Assembly (NCBI GenBank): GCA_030038035.1
Contig: JASHPP010000722.1
Coordinates: 1 to 14,809, forward strand
DNA length: 14,809 nucleotides
Direction of reading: 5' to 3'
From: Trebonia sp.
GTDB lineage: Bacteria > Actinomycetota > Actinomycetes > Streptosporangiales > Streptosporangiaceae
The notes under the pieces are model-generated. The model saw only the letters and a program-made list of their open reading frames with translations, was not told the DNA's origin and ran no database searches. The position numbers and the translations under genes are program-made. This document shows positions 1-6,612 of this stretch, in pieces. The first letter of the stretch is position 1; each line of letters opens with the position of its first letter.

Positions 1-1
1 G

Positions 2-508
2 CTGACCGCGCCGGCGCCGCACCACAGCCAGCCCTGGCGGTTCGTGATCGTGTCGTCGGCGGCGGCCCGTGCGGCGCTGCTCGACGCCATGCAGGACGCG
101 TGGGCGGCGGACCTGCGCGGCGACGGGTTCACCGACGAGCAGATCGCCCGCCGCCTGCGGCGCGGCCTGCCGCTGCGTGCGGCGCCGCTGATCGTGGTCC
201 CCTGCCTGGAGACCTCGGCCGCGCACGCCTACCCCGACACCCCCGACGGCCGCCGGGCCCGCGCCGAGCAGGACATGTTCACCGTCTCGATGGGCGCCGC
301 CGTGCAGAATCTGCTCGTCGCCCTCGCGGTGGAGAACCTGGGGTCGGCGTGGATCTCTTCGGCCCTGTTCTGCCAGGACGTGGCGGCGGCGGCACTGCGC
401 CTGCCCGCGGGCTGGCGGCCGATGGGCGCCGTAGCGGTCGGCCACCCCGCCGCCCCGGCGCCGCCGCGCCCGCCGCGTGACCCCGCGGCGTTCACCATCG
501 TTCGCTGA
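2..508 (+). CDS. fbiB: FbiB C-terminal nitroreductase-like domain, 5'-truncated by the window edge
   Basis: The reading frame is open from position 2 and ends at TGA 506-508, leaving about 168 codons. It starts in mid-protein with [16 protein letters not shown], which matches the entry to the C-terminal FMN-binding nitroreductase domain of mycobacterial FbiB (remembered there as APAPHHTRPVRF). The later segments [28 protein letters not shown] and the [16 protein letters not shown] end also fit that domain. FbiB is the bifunctional F420:gamma-glutamyl ligase that also reduces dehydro-F420-0 with FMNH2. The N-terminal CofE ligase half would lie left of the window. The GTG at 44 is an internal valine codon, not a start. 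The gene faces fbiC and is separated from it by a long hairpin. A stand-alone nitroreductase is possible but less likely given the FbiB-like sequence and the neighbouring fbiC. Confidence 0.88.
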   Translation: MTAPAPHHSQPWRFVIVSSAAARAALLDAMQDAWAADLRGDGFTDEQIARRLRRGLPLRAAPLIVVPCLETSAAHAYPDTPDGRRARAEQDMFTVSMGAAVQNLLVALAVENLGSAWISSALFCQDVAAAALRLPAGWRPMGAVAVGHPAAPAPPRPPRDPAAFTIVR

Positions 509-565
509 AGCCAATGACGCCGCACCCGCACCCCGACTCGGTGCGCCCCCGTGCGCACTGAGCCG

Positions 566-615
566 GATGAATGTGACATCGAGCCGGTCATAGGCGGCTG
601 GATGTCACATTCATC
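566..615. terminator. Long inverted repeat between the convergent fbiB and fbiC genes
   Basis: GATGAATGTGACATC at 566-580 is the exact reverse complement of 601-615. After one G-G mismatch (581/600) the stem continues for five more pairs (582-586 with 595-599), leaving an 8-nt loop at 587-594. The 21-position stem lies between two converging stop codons, which is the usual place for a bidirectional terminator. There is no clear T-tract on either side, so Rho-independent action is inferred, as is typical for high-GC actinomycete hairpins. The arms are clearly more AT-rich than their surroundings. A regulator site or a small mobile palindrome are alternatives. Confidence 0.6.
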
Positions 616-651
616 ATCTTGTCGCGCATCTGGTCGCGCGCTGCGGCGGCG

Positions 652-3498
652 CTAGCCGACGATGAGCGGCGGGCCCTTCCGGACCGAGGCGCAGACGCCG
701 TCGCTGGCCGTGGCGGCGGCCTGGCGTTCGGGGGCGGGCTCGCCGTAGAGGGTGGTGCGCTGCCGCAGCGGCCTGCCGAGCGGCCCGGTGATCGCGCGCA
801 GGTCGCTGATCGTCTTGTACGAGCCGTTGTCCGCGCCGGCCATCCTGCTGATCGTCTCCTCCATGAGCGTGCCGCCCAGGTCGTTGACGCCGCCGCGGAG
901 CACGTCCCGGCACAGCTCGTCGCCCAGCTTCACCCACGAGCACTGGATGGAGCCGATCGCCCCGTGCAGGAGCAGCCGGGAGACCGCGTGCACGGCGCGG
1001 TTCTCCCGCCTGGTGGCGCCGGGCCTGGCCAGCCCCGCCAGGTAGATCGGCGCGCTGGTGTGCACGAACGGGAGCAGCACGAACTCGGTGAACCCGCCGG
1101 TCCGCTCCTGGATGCCGCGGATCACCCGCAGGTGGCCGACCCAGTGCGCCGGGGTGTCCACGTGGCCGTACATCATCGTCGCGGTCGTGGGGATGCCCAG
1201 TTCGTGCGCGGTCGTGATCACGCTCACCCAGTCGGCGGCCGGCAGCTTGCCCTTGGTCAGCACCCACCGCACGTCGTCGTCCAGGATCTCCGCGGCCGTG
1301 CCTGGCAGCGAGCCGACGCCCGCCTCCCTGGCGCGGACCAGCCACTCGCGCAGCGGCAGCCCGGTGCGGGAGACCCCGTTCATCACCTCCATCGGCGAGA
1401 ACGCGTGCACGTGCATGCCGGGGCAGCGGCGCTTGACTTCGGCGGCGATGTCGAAGTACGCGGTGCCCGGCAGGTCCGGGTGGATGCCGCCCTGCATGCA
1501 GACCTCGGTCGCGCCCGCCGCCCAGGCCTCCGCGGCCCGGTCGCCGATCTGGTCAAGCGACAGCGTGTAGGCGTCGGCGTCGGTCCGGCGCTGCGCGAAC
1601 GCGCAGAACCGGCAGCCGGTGTAGCAGACGTTGGTGAAGTTGATGTTCCGCGTGACCACGAACGTCACGTCGTCGCCGTTGACCTCCCTGCGCAGCGCGT
1701 CCGCGATCCCCGCCAGTGCCTCCAGGTCGTCGCCGTCGGCGCCGAGCAGGGCGATCGCGGCCTGGTCGGTGAGGGCGGCGGGGTCGCGTTCGGCCTGGCG
1801 GAGGGCGGCGGCCACCTCGCCGGGCCTGGCGAGGGCCGGGGCCGCCGGCGCGGAACGTTCGCCTGGGCTGGCGGCAGGCCCCGCCGGGGAGTGGGCGTTG
1901 CCGCCGGCAGCCGCGACGGCTCGTTCTGACAATGAATCCCAGTCTCCGTAGACCTCAGCGAAGTCGTCCCTGCGGTCATGGGTGCGGCCGGTGGTGTCGA
2001 TGGTGACGTGCAGGTCCGTGCGGCCGGATGCGTCCCCCCAGCCGCCATCCGGCTCCTGCCAGGGGATGCCTGCCGGGATCGCGGCCTCGGTGGCCAGGCC
2101 CGTGCCGGGGTCGGCGAGCGCGGCCACGTGCCTGGCGAGGCGCGGGTCGAGCCAGGGCTCACGGATGTACGGCGGGTAGATGGTGAGGCGCTCGCGCAAC
2201 GTGAACCCGCCGCGCGCGGTGTGCCTGGCGAGCTCGTCGATCTGCGGCCAGGGACGTTCGGGGTTGACGTGGTCCGGTGTCAGCGGCGAGACGCCGCCCC
2301 AGTCGTCGATGCCGGCGTCGAGGATGAGCTGGTACTGGTCGCCGACGAGGTTCGGCGGCGCCTGGACGCGCGCCTTCGGGCCGAGGACGAGCCGCGTGGT
2401 GGCGATGGTCGCGGCGAGGTCCTCGAGGTCGGCGTCAGGGACCCCCCGCATCTTCGTGTCGGGCTTGGCGCGGAAGTTCTGCACGATGACTTCCTGGATG
2501 GCGTTGTACTCGCGGGCGATCTTGCGGATGGCGAAGATCGATTCGGCCCGTTCTTCGAGCGTCTCGCCGATGCCGATGAGGATGCCGGTGGTGAAGGGGA
2601 CGTTGCTGCGGCCGGCGTCTTCGAGCACGCGCAGGCGGACCTTCGGGTCCTTGTCGGGGCTGCCGAAGTGCGGGGCGCCTTTGGTGGTGAAAAGGCGTTC
2701 GGACGTGGTCTCCAGCATCATGCCCATCGACGGGGCGACCGGCTTGAGGCGCTGGAAGTCCTGCCAGGACAGCACGCCCGGGTTCAGGTGCGGCAGCAGG
2801 CCCGTCTCCTCCAGGACCCGGATCGCCATCGCGCGGACATAGGAGAGCGTGTCGTCGTAACCGTGCGCGTCCAGCCATTCCCTGGCCTGGCGCCACCGGG
2901 CTTCTGGCCGGTCGCCGAGGGTGAACAGGGCCTCCTTGCAGCCTAGTTCCGCGCCGCGCTTTGCGATGTCGAGCACCTCGTCGGGGCTGAGGAAGGGGCT
3001 GGCGAGGCGGCCGGGGACGGTCGCGAACGTGCAGTAGCCGCAGCGGTCCCGGCAGAGCCTGGTCAGCGGGATGAACACCTTCCTTGAGTAGGTGATGATC
3101 CCCGGCCGGCCGGCCGCCTCCAGCCCCGCGTCCCTGGTCCGGCCCGCGTAGCTGAGCAGCGTCCGCAGCGCCTGGCCGCGGGCGCGCAGCAGGACGGTCG
3201 CCTCGCCGGTGTCGAGCGGCTTGCCGTCCCTGGCCCGGGCCAGCGCCCTGCGCATCGCCGAGTCGGTCCCGCCGGCCTGCGTCGCGGCGGTCCCTGTCGC
3301 GGCAGCCGTCCCTCTCGTGGCGGCCCCGGTCACGGCGGCCGTCCCTCTCGTGACGGCCCCGGTCACGGCGGTCCCTGTCGCGGCCGCCCCGGTCACGGCC
3401 GTCCCTGTCGCGGCGGCGGTCCCTCTCGCGGCGGTCCCTGTCGCGGCGGCCTCAGGTACGTCGCCGGTTTCATCCCGGTCGATGCTGGAAGCGCTCAT
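652..3498 (-). CDS. fbiC: FO synthase FbiC (CofG-CofH fusion, radical SAM)
   Basis: This 948-residue protein condenses 5-amino-6-ribitylamino-uracil with tyrosine to make the deazaflavin FO, the chromophore of coenzyme F420. Two radical-SAM halves are visible. The CofG-like half has CRDRCGYC (Cys149, 153, 156), and the CofH-like half has CYTGCRFC (Cys625, 629, 632); each is the CX3CX2C site for a 4Fe-4S cluster. A Pro/Ala-rich linker at about 525-560 joins them. M. tuberculosis FbiC is about 856 residues, and most of the excess here is an N-terminal tail (about residues 18-75) of Thr/Gly/Ala repeats. Recognisable homology begins near Met82 (codon 3253-3255), a possible alternative start. No strong Shine-Dalgarno site precedes either candidate start. 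The gene converges on fbiB; the AlkA-like gene lies upstream on the same strand across 162 bp. Function is near certain; the start is not. Confidence 0.95.
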   Translation of the reverse strand: MSASSIDRDETGDVPEAAATGTAARGTAAATGTAVTGAAATGTAVTGAVTRGTAAVTGAATRGTAAATGTAATQAGGTDSAMRRALARARDGKPLDTGEATVLLRARGQALRTLLSYAGRTRDAGLEAAGRPGIITYSRKVFIPLTRLCRDRCGYCTFATVPGRLASPFLSPDEVLDIAKRGAELGCKEALFTLGDRPEARWRQAREWLDAHGYDDTLSYVRAMAIRVLEETGLLPHLNPGVLSWQDFQRLKPVAPSMGMMLETTSERLFTTKGAPHFGSPDKDPKVRLRVLEDAGRSNVPFTTGILIGIGETLEERAESIFAIRKIAREYNAIQEVIVQNFRAKPDTKMRGVPDADLEDLAATIATTRLVLGPKARVQAPPNLVGDQYQLILDAGIDDWGGVSPLTPDHVNPERPWPQIDELARHTARGGFTLRERLTIYPPYIREPWLDPRLARHVAALADPGTGLATEAAIPAGIPWQEPDGGWGDASGRTDLHVTIDTTGRTHDRRDDFAEVYGDWDSLSERAVAAAGGNAHSPAGPAASPGERSAPAAPALARPGEVAAALRQAERDPAALTDQAAIALLGADGDDLEALAGIADALRREVNGDDVTFVVTRNINFTNVCYTGCRFCAFAQRRTDADAYTLSLDQIGDRAAEAWAAGATEVCMQGGIHPDLPGTAYFDIAAEVKRRCPGMHVHAFSPMEVMNGVSRTGLPLREWLVRAREAGVGSLPGTAAEILDDDVRWVLTKGKLPAADWVSVITTAHELGIPTTATMMYGHVDTPAHWVGHLRVIRGIQERTGGFTEFVLLPFVHTSAPIYLAGLARPGATRRENRAVHAVSRLLLHGAIGSIQCSWVKLGDELCRDVLRGGVNDLGGTLMEETISRMAGADNGSYKTISDLRAITGPLGRPLRQRTTLYGEPAPERQAAATASDGVCASVRKGPPLIVG
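3290..3439. repeat. In-frame degenerate tandem repeat encoding the FbiC N-terminal tail
   Basis: GTCCCT occurs seven times, at 3290, 3308, 3341, 3371, 3401, 3419 and 3434. The steps are 18, 33, 30, 30, 18 and 15 bp, all multiples of three. A second element, CCCCGGTCACGG, occurs at 3324, 3357 and 3387. On the minus strand the array encodes a low-complexity tail of units such as TGTAV, RGTAA and TGAA in FbiC residues of about 18-72. Slippage or recombination expansion is the likely origin. The frame-preserving steps fit a translated sequence but do not prove it, because the duplicated unit itself may simply be a multiple of three. Confidence 0.75.
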
Positions 3499-3544
3499 AG
3501 CGGAACTTTAAGGCACAGACGGCGGCATGCCGGGGCTGGCTCAC

Positions 3545-3591
3545 GGTTAGCGGGGTTGCCCGGGGTTGGCCCGGGTTGGCGGGGTTAGCGG
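3545..3591. repeat. GGTT repeats at helical-turn spacing upstream of fbiC; possible G-quadruplex
   Basis: GGTT recurs at 3545, 3554, 3564, 3574 and 3583, with steps of 9, 10, 10 and 9 bp. The array is bounded by two identical GGTTAGCGG copies (3545-3553 and 3583-3591). It sits 47-93 bp upstream of the fbiC start codon, where a promoter or operator would be expected. The same plus-strand stretch has G-runs at 3552-3555, 3562-3565, 3573-3575 and 3581-3584 with loops of 6, 7 and 5 nt, which fits an intramolecular G-quadruplex pattern. No function is established. Confidence 0.5.
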
Positions 3592-3629
3592 CTGCGGCGG
3601 GGTCATGGGCGGCCCGGGCGGCCCTGGCG

Positions 3630-3680
3630 GTCGCCGGTCAGCAGCTGCGGTAGTCGCCGGTCAGCAGCTGCGGTAGTCGC
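3630..3680. repeat. 23-bp tandem duplication spanning the stop codon of the AlkA-like gene
   Basis: The 23-bp unit at 3630-3652 is repeated exactly at 3653-3675 and is followed by five more matching bases (GTCGC). The unit carries the minus-strand coding end DYRSC plus its TGA. The gene therefore ends at 3661, and an out-of-frame copy of the same ending lies just downstream with its TGA at 3638-3640. Because 23 is not a multiple of three, the extra copy is not translated as part of the gene. It looks like a recent slippage duplication that left the protein intact. Confidence 0.85.
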
Positions 3681-4611
3681 GGACCGGCAGCCGGGGACCG
3701 CGGCGCGGCGGCCCCAGGCCACTGAGCTCCACGAGCCTGGTCACGCGGTGCCTGTGGCCCGCGTACGGCGCGAGCAGTTCGAGCATCGCCGCGTCGTCGG
3801 TTGCCTGGCGGCCTGCCAGCGCCCAGCCGACGGCTTTCGGCAGGTTGTAGTCGCCGACCGAAACCGCGTCCGGATCCCCAGCGGCACGCTGCCGGGTCTC
3901 GGCGGACGTCCACGGGCCGATGCCCGGGATGGTCCGCAGCGCGCGATCGGCTTCTGCGCCGCTTTGCGTGAGCAGGCGCTCCAGGCTGTCGGCCACGCCC
4001 GCCGCCATGCTGATCGTCTGAGCGCGGACCCCTTCAACGCCGGCCCGGTGCCACTCCCACGAGGGGATACGCCGCCAGGTCCGCGCGTCGGGAAAGACGC
4101 GCATGCCGGCCGGCGCCGGGCCGGGCGGCGGCGTGCCGAACCTGGCCAGCAGGATCCGCCAGGCGCGGCGCGCCTCGAATCCCACGACCTTCTGCTCAAG
4201 GACCGCAGGGACCAGCGCCTCCATCAGGCGGCCGGTGCGGCCCACGCGCAGGCCGCGGTGCCGGCCGGCCAGCTCGCGGAGAACGGGATGGGTGCCCGGG
4301 TCGAAGCCAGAAACATCGTCATGCATACCCAGGCTGGCGGGCAGAGCGTCGAGCAGCCAGGGCGCGCCTGGACCCCAGGCGCACGCGAGCACGCGGGTGC
4401 CCGCGGCCGCCGGCGGGGTGTCCTGGCGCCTGGCTGGCAGGACCCGGATCGTGCCAGGCCCGTCCGGGGTGAGCGAGGTGCGCCACACCGCGCCCGCCTC
4501 GTCGATCCGGAAGGCGGGATCACCGCTGCCCCGGCCGTGCACGGACAGCGTCAGCCGGACATCGAGCGGGAACGGCGCCTGCCAGTCACGGGCAAGAGCG
4601 GCTTCGGCCAT
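3661..4611 (-). CDS. AlkA-like DNA-3-methyladenine glycosylase (HhH-GPD superfamily)
   Basis: This 316-residue protein probably excises alkylated purines in base-excision repair. The helix-hairpin-helix signature is LRTIPGIGPWTSAE at 225-238. It is followed by the GPD region with VSVGDYNLP, where Asp254 lies at the position of the catalytic aspartate (Asp238 in E. coli AlkA). LEQKVVGFEARRAW at 138-151 fits the helix that begins the catalytic domain, and residues 1-100 are an AlkA-type N-terminal domain. No 4Fe-4S cysteine cluster is present, which argues against an EndoIII/MutY type. The ATG start is preceded by a weak GGGGA. DUF2252 lies 90 bp upstream and fbiC lies downstream, all on the minus strand; a functional link is not evident. 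The 3' end lies in a 23-bp tandem duplication. The exact substrate range is not readable from sequence. Confidence 0.85.
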   Translation of the reverse strand: MAEAALARDWQAPFPLDVRLTLSVHGRGSGDPAFRIDEAGAVWRTSLTPDGPGTIRVLPARRQDTPPAAAGTRVLACAWGPGAPWLLDALPASLGMHDDVSGFDPGTHPVLRELAGRHRGLRVGRTGRLMEALVPAVLEQKVVGFEARRAWRILLARFGTPPPGPAPAGMRVFPDARTWRRIPSWEWHRAGVEGVRAQTISMAAGVADSLERLLTQSGAEADRALRTIPGIGPWTSAETRQRAAGDPDAVSVGDYNLPKAVGWALAGRQATDDAAMLELLAPYAGHRHRVTRLVELSGLGPPRRGPRLPVRDYRSC

Positions 4612-4644
4612 GGTTCCCCATGCTAGGACCCGGCCCCGACATTC

Positions 4645-4691
4645 GGGGGGCGCCCGGGGGCTGCGGCCGGGGGCGGCCGGGGGGCGCCCGG
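4645..4691. repeat. Cluster of long G-runs with a 13-bp direct repeat between the DUF2252 and AlkA-like genes
   Basis: Four runs of five or six G lie on the plus strand at 4645-4650, 4656-4660, 4669-4673 and 4679-4684, with loops of 5, 8 and 5 nt. GGGGGGCGCCCGG occurs at 4645-4657 and again at 4679-4691. The stretch fills the 90-bp gap between the DUF2252 stop and the AlkA-like start. It could form a G-quadruplex on the template strand of these minus-strand genes, or stable C-rich/G-rich hairpins in the transcript. A role in termination or pausing is only inferred. Confidence 0.5.
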
Positions 4692-4701
4692 CGTCGCCCG
4701 G

Positions 4702-6180
4702 CTAGCCAGCCGGGCTCTCGATGGCACCGGCCGCGATGGCGCCGACGAGCTGGGCGTGGTCCCGCTCGTTCTGCTCGGCGTACAGGCGGGCGAACCGGCC
4801 GATCGCAGCGGCGAACGCGGGGCCCTTCCCGATGTAGGCGTCAATGGCCACCGGGTCACCGGTGCGGGCGTGCGCGCGGGCGAGCGCCTCGCCGCATGCG
4901 GTCGCGAACTCAAGGAGGCGCGGGGCGATCAGGTCGGTCGTCGGGATGATCTTCATGTCCCGGAACTGCCGGATGTAGTAGTCCCTCCCGTCCAGCGAGC
5001 CCCAGCCGACGAAGATGTCGGTGGCGCTTTGCACGAGCCGCTTGCCGCTGATCACCCTGGCACCGTGGTTGCCGTGCCTGCTGGGCTCGATATGGGCCTC
5101 GTACACCGCCGGGCCAGCCTGCTTGACCTGCAAGAACAACGGATCGGCACCGGTTCGCCCCTCCAGCAGCACCAGGTAGACCCGCATTCCCACGCTGCCC
5201 ACCCCCACGACCTGGCGGACAACGTCGACCGGGGTGAACCGGTCGAACAAGATGCGCCGGTCCTCTTGCAGGGTCAGCCGGTACCCGGCCAGCAGGTGGT
5301 CGACGAGGTCGTCCTGCTCGTCGTCGCCGACCGTCACGCGGATGGGCGGGTCCGCGGTGATCCTCGGCCGCCCGTGCACCATCGTCGTGAGCTTGGCGAA
5401 GGCTCCCCGGCTCGTGCGGCGCTTGCGCTGCTTCTCGATGTGGATCGAAACCCGCCCCCGGTCGGCCGGCTCGAAGTAGCCGATCAGGCTGTCGACGTGC
5501 ATGCTGTCGTACCAGATGTCGAGCTCGTGCATCGTCGCGTACCGGCGCATGCCGCGGCAGTAGGCCGCCACGCCGGCGGTCACCGCGGCCGCCGCCCTGG
5601 CGGGCTTGACCCGGTTCTCCCGCGCCGCCACGACCAGGCTGGCGGCGAACCGCTTGACGTCCCACTCGAACGGGCCGGGCAGGGTCTCGTCGAAGTCGCG
5701 CAGATCGAACGCCAGCCTCCGCTCAGGCGTGGCCCATAGCCCGAAGTTCAGGACGTGCGCGTCACCGCACAGCTGTACGGTCAGCCCGCTGCTTGGCTGA
5801 CTAGCGAGGTCGCCAGCCATCACCGCCGCCGCACCCCGGTAGTAATTCCATGGCGAAGCCGCCATGCGCTGATGCCTGAGCGGGACAAGGCCGGGAAGGC
5901 GGATCTGGTTCTGGGCCAGGATCGTCGCCAGCGGGTCATGCCCGCGGTCCGCCTCGCTCCAGTACCCCAAGGCGCCCCGCCGCACCCGCTTGCGGGCGCT
6001 TTTCCCGCCAGCGCGCCTTTCCGCGCCGGTAGCCGCCATGTCGTGCGGGGCCGTGTCGTGCAGGGCCGTGCCGTGCGGGTCCGTGCCGTGCAGGGCCGTG
6101 CCGTGCGGGCCGAGGGCGTTCGGGGCGGCGCCGTGCGGGGCGGGCGAAGCCGGTGGCTCAGGCACGCTGGAGTCCGTCAT
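4702..6180 (-). CDS. DUF2252 family protein (kinase-like fold, function unknown)
   Basis: This 492-residue protein belongs to the DUF2252 family, whose biochemical role is not established. Family signatures are visible in order: LRHQRMAASPWNYYRGAA (101-118), CGDAHVLNFG (138-147), DLRDFDET (159-166), GVGSVGMRVYLVLLEG (326-341), QVKQA (351-355), YYIRQFRDMK (401-410) and LARAHART (433-440). GDAH-NFG followed by DFD recalls the catalytic and metal-binding loops of aminoglycoside-phosphotransferase/HipA-like kinases, so phosphotransfer is an inference from fold only. Residues 25-48 are a His-rich pentapeptide tail from a DNA tandem repeat. Met48 (codon 6037-6039) is an alternative start that would drop the tail. 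No strong ribosome binding site precedes the ATG at 6180. No signal peptide or membrane segment is seen. It lies first of three minus-strand genes, with a large spacer upstream. Confidence 0.88.
   Translation of the reverse strand: MTDSSVPEPPASPAPHGAAPNALGPHGTALHGTDPHGTALHDTAPHDMAATGAERRAGGKSARKRVRRGALGYWSEADRGHDPLATILAQNQIRLPGLVPLRHQRMAASPWNYYRGAAAVMAGDLASQPSSGLTVQLCGDAHVLNFGLWATPERRLAFDLRDFDETLPGPFEWDVKRFAASLVVAARENRVKPARAAAAVTAGVAAYCRGMRRYATMHELDIWYDSMHVDSLIGYFEPADRGRVSIHIEKQRKRRTSRGAFAKLTTMVHGRPRITADPPIRVTVGDDEQDDLVDHLLAGYRLTLQEDRRILFDRFTPVDVVRQVVGVGSVGMRVYLVLLEGRTGADPLFLQVKQAGPAVYEAHIEPSRHGNHGARVISGKRLVQSATDIFVGWGSLDGRDYYIRQFRDMKIIPTTDLIAPRLLEFATACGEALARAHARTGDPVAIDAYIGKGPAFAAAIGRFARLYAEQNERDHAQLVGAIAAGAIESPAG
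6041..6115. repeat. Five 15-bp tandem units encoding a His-rich pentapeptide tail
   Basis: Units at 6041-6055, 6056-6070, 6071-6085, 6086-6100 and 6101-6115 follow the pattern (T/C)CGTGC(G/A)GG(G/T/C)CCGTG, with the last unit degenerating at its end. On the minus strand they encode PHGTA, LHGTD, PHGTA, LHDTA and PHDMA, residues 25-49 of the DUF2252 protein. Further PHG motifs just upstream (residues 15-17) suggest older decayed copies. The 15-bp period keeps the frame whatever the copy number. Confidence 0.85.
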
Positions 6181-6213
6181 CGTGATTACGTTCGGTGTAG
6201 GTCTGATCAGCTA

Positions 6214-6243
6214 ACTGTACGCGGGCCGCGCGAACCGCCCCAA
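6214..6243 (-). promoter_or_regulatory. Candidate promoter for the DUF2252 gene
   Basis: Read on the minus strand, TTGGGG (6243-6238) and TACAGT (6219-6214) are separated by 18 bp. They resemble -35 and -10 elements about 35-60 bp upstream of the ATG at 6180. The -35 half overlaps the left arm of an inverted repeat. This is a pattern match only; actinomycete promoters are variable and no transcript start can be seen. Confidence 0.3.
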
Positions 6244-6268
6244 CCCCGCTCCGCAGGGCGGGGCGGTT
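6233..6268. repeat. Inverted repeat overlapping the candidate DUF2252 promoter
   Basis: AACCGCCCC at 6233-6241 is the exact reverse complement of GGGGCGGTT at 6260-6268, with an 18-nt interior. The interior can add CCC 6244-6246 pairing with GGG 6256-6258. It lies 53-88 bp upstream of the DUF2252 start. It could be an operator overlapping the promoter or a hairpin ending transcription that arrives from manB. Nothing distinguishes these from sequence. Confidence 0.45.
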
Positions 6269-6368
6269 ATCGGGAAGGCTTTCCGGAGTCGGGGCACGCG
6301 CCGGATAACAAGTCGCCATTGCCCGTTTCGGGTGCCGCCAGGCTGCCAGGCTGGTAAGGTCCCGGCGG

Positions 6369-6419
6369 CTCTTGGCGCAGGGGGCCCCAGCGCCAAGAGG
6401 CTTGGCGCTGTGGGCCCCA
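6369..6419. repeat. 30-bp direct repeat with a near-perfect 31-bp dyad
   Basis: CTTGGCGCAGGGGGCCCCA at 6371-6389 recurs at 6401-6419 with 17 of 19 bases identical, a period of 30 bp. The first copy is the core of a dyad: CTCTTGGCGC (6369-6378) pairs with GCGCCAAGAG (6390-6399), and after an A-A mismatch GGG (6380-6382) pairs with CCC (6386-6388). CGCCAAG (6391-6397) can instead pair with CTTGGCG (6401-6407), so two hairpins compete. It lies in a gene-free region, about 215 nt beyond the manB stop and about 190 nt before the DUF2252 start. Confidence 0.65.
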
Positions 6420-6553
6420 CCGCCAGTACGCGCGGCGGGCGAGCCCGGCGGGACCTGGGCGACGGCACCGGGGGCGGGCGACGCGGGAACGGTGGTACCG
6501 GCGGGGCTGTAGTTGCCCGCGGGGCCGGACTGGGTGCGGTGCGGCGCCCAAGG

Positions 6554-6591
6554 TGCCAAAAGAGGAACAGACAGCAGCCGCGAGGCCGCGG
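6554..6591 (-). terminator. Probable intrinsic terminator of the manB-like gene
   Basis: On the minus strand CCGCG (6591-6587) pairs with CGCGG (6582-6578) around a 4-nt loop. The stem starts about 22 nt after the manB TAG. It is followed by a pyrimidine stretch, CTGCTGTCTGTTCCTCTTTT, ending near 6557, which is strikingly T-rich for this genome. The stem is short (5 bp) and the T-run is displaced, so strength is uncertain. Confidence 0.45.
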
Positions 6592-6612
6592 TCCTGAAGG
6601 TGACAAGCGGGT

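Larger units (their letters stand above)
6181..6612. other. Gene-free region of about 430 bp between manB and the DUF2252 gene
   Basis: No convincing gene lies here. Frames that stay open on both strands give Pro/Ala/Gly/Arg-rich translations with no recognisable domain, as expected in sequence this GC-rich. The region holds a likely terminator for the mannose-1-phosphate guanylyltransferase gene (6554-6591), a 30-bp direct repeat with dyads (6369-6419), and a 9-bp inverted repeat with a possible promoter near the DUF2252 start (6214-6268). The stretch 6420-6550 shows nothing else I can name. Confidence 0.6.

Noticed and set aside
528..544. Short hairpin GCACC/GGTGC after fbiB
   Set aside because: Only a 5-6 bp stem, and the much stronger repeat at 566-615 already explains termination here.
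619..1929. Long plus-strand open frame of 436 codons
   Set aside because: It is antisense to fbiC, whose CofH half is unmistakable; its translation is Arg/Val/Asp-rich with no domain.
1978..2946. Plus-strand open frame of 322 codons
   Set aside because: Antisense shadow of the CofG half of fbiC; high GC leaves such frames open by chance.
3748..4626. Plus-strand open frame opposite the AlkA-like gene
   Set aside because: The minus strand carries the HhH-GPD signature and catalytic Asp; the plus translation has no recognisable feature.
6158..6559. Minus-strand open frame of 133 codons in the gene-free region
   Set aside because: Pro/Ala/Gly-rich, overlaps the DUF2252 start, and shows no ribosome binding site or domain; a repeat inside it explains its internal similarity.
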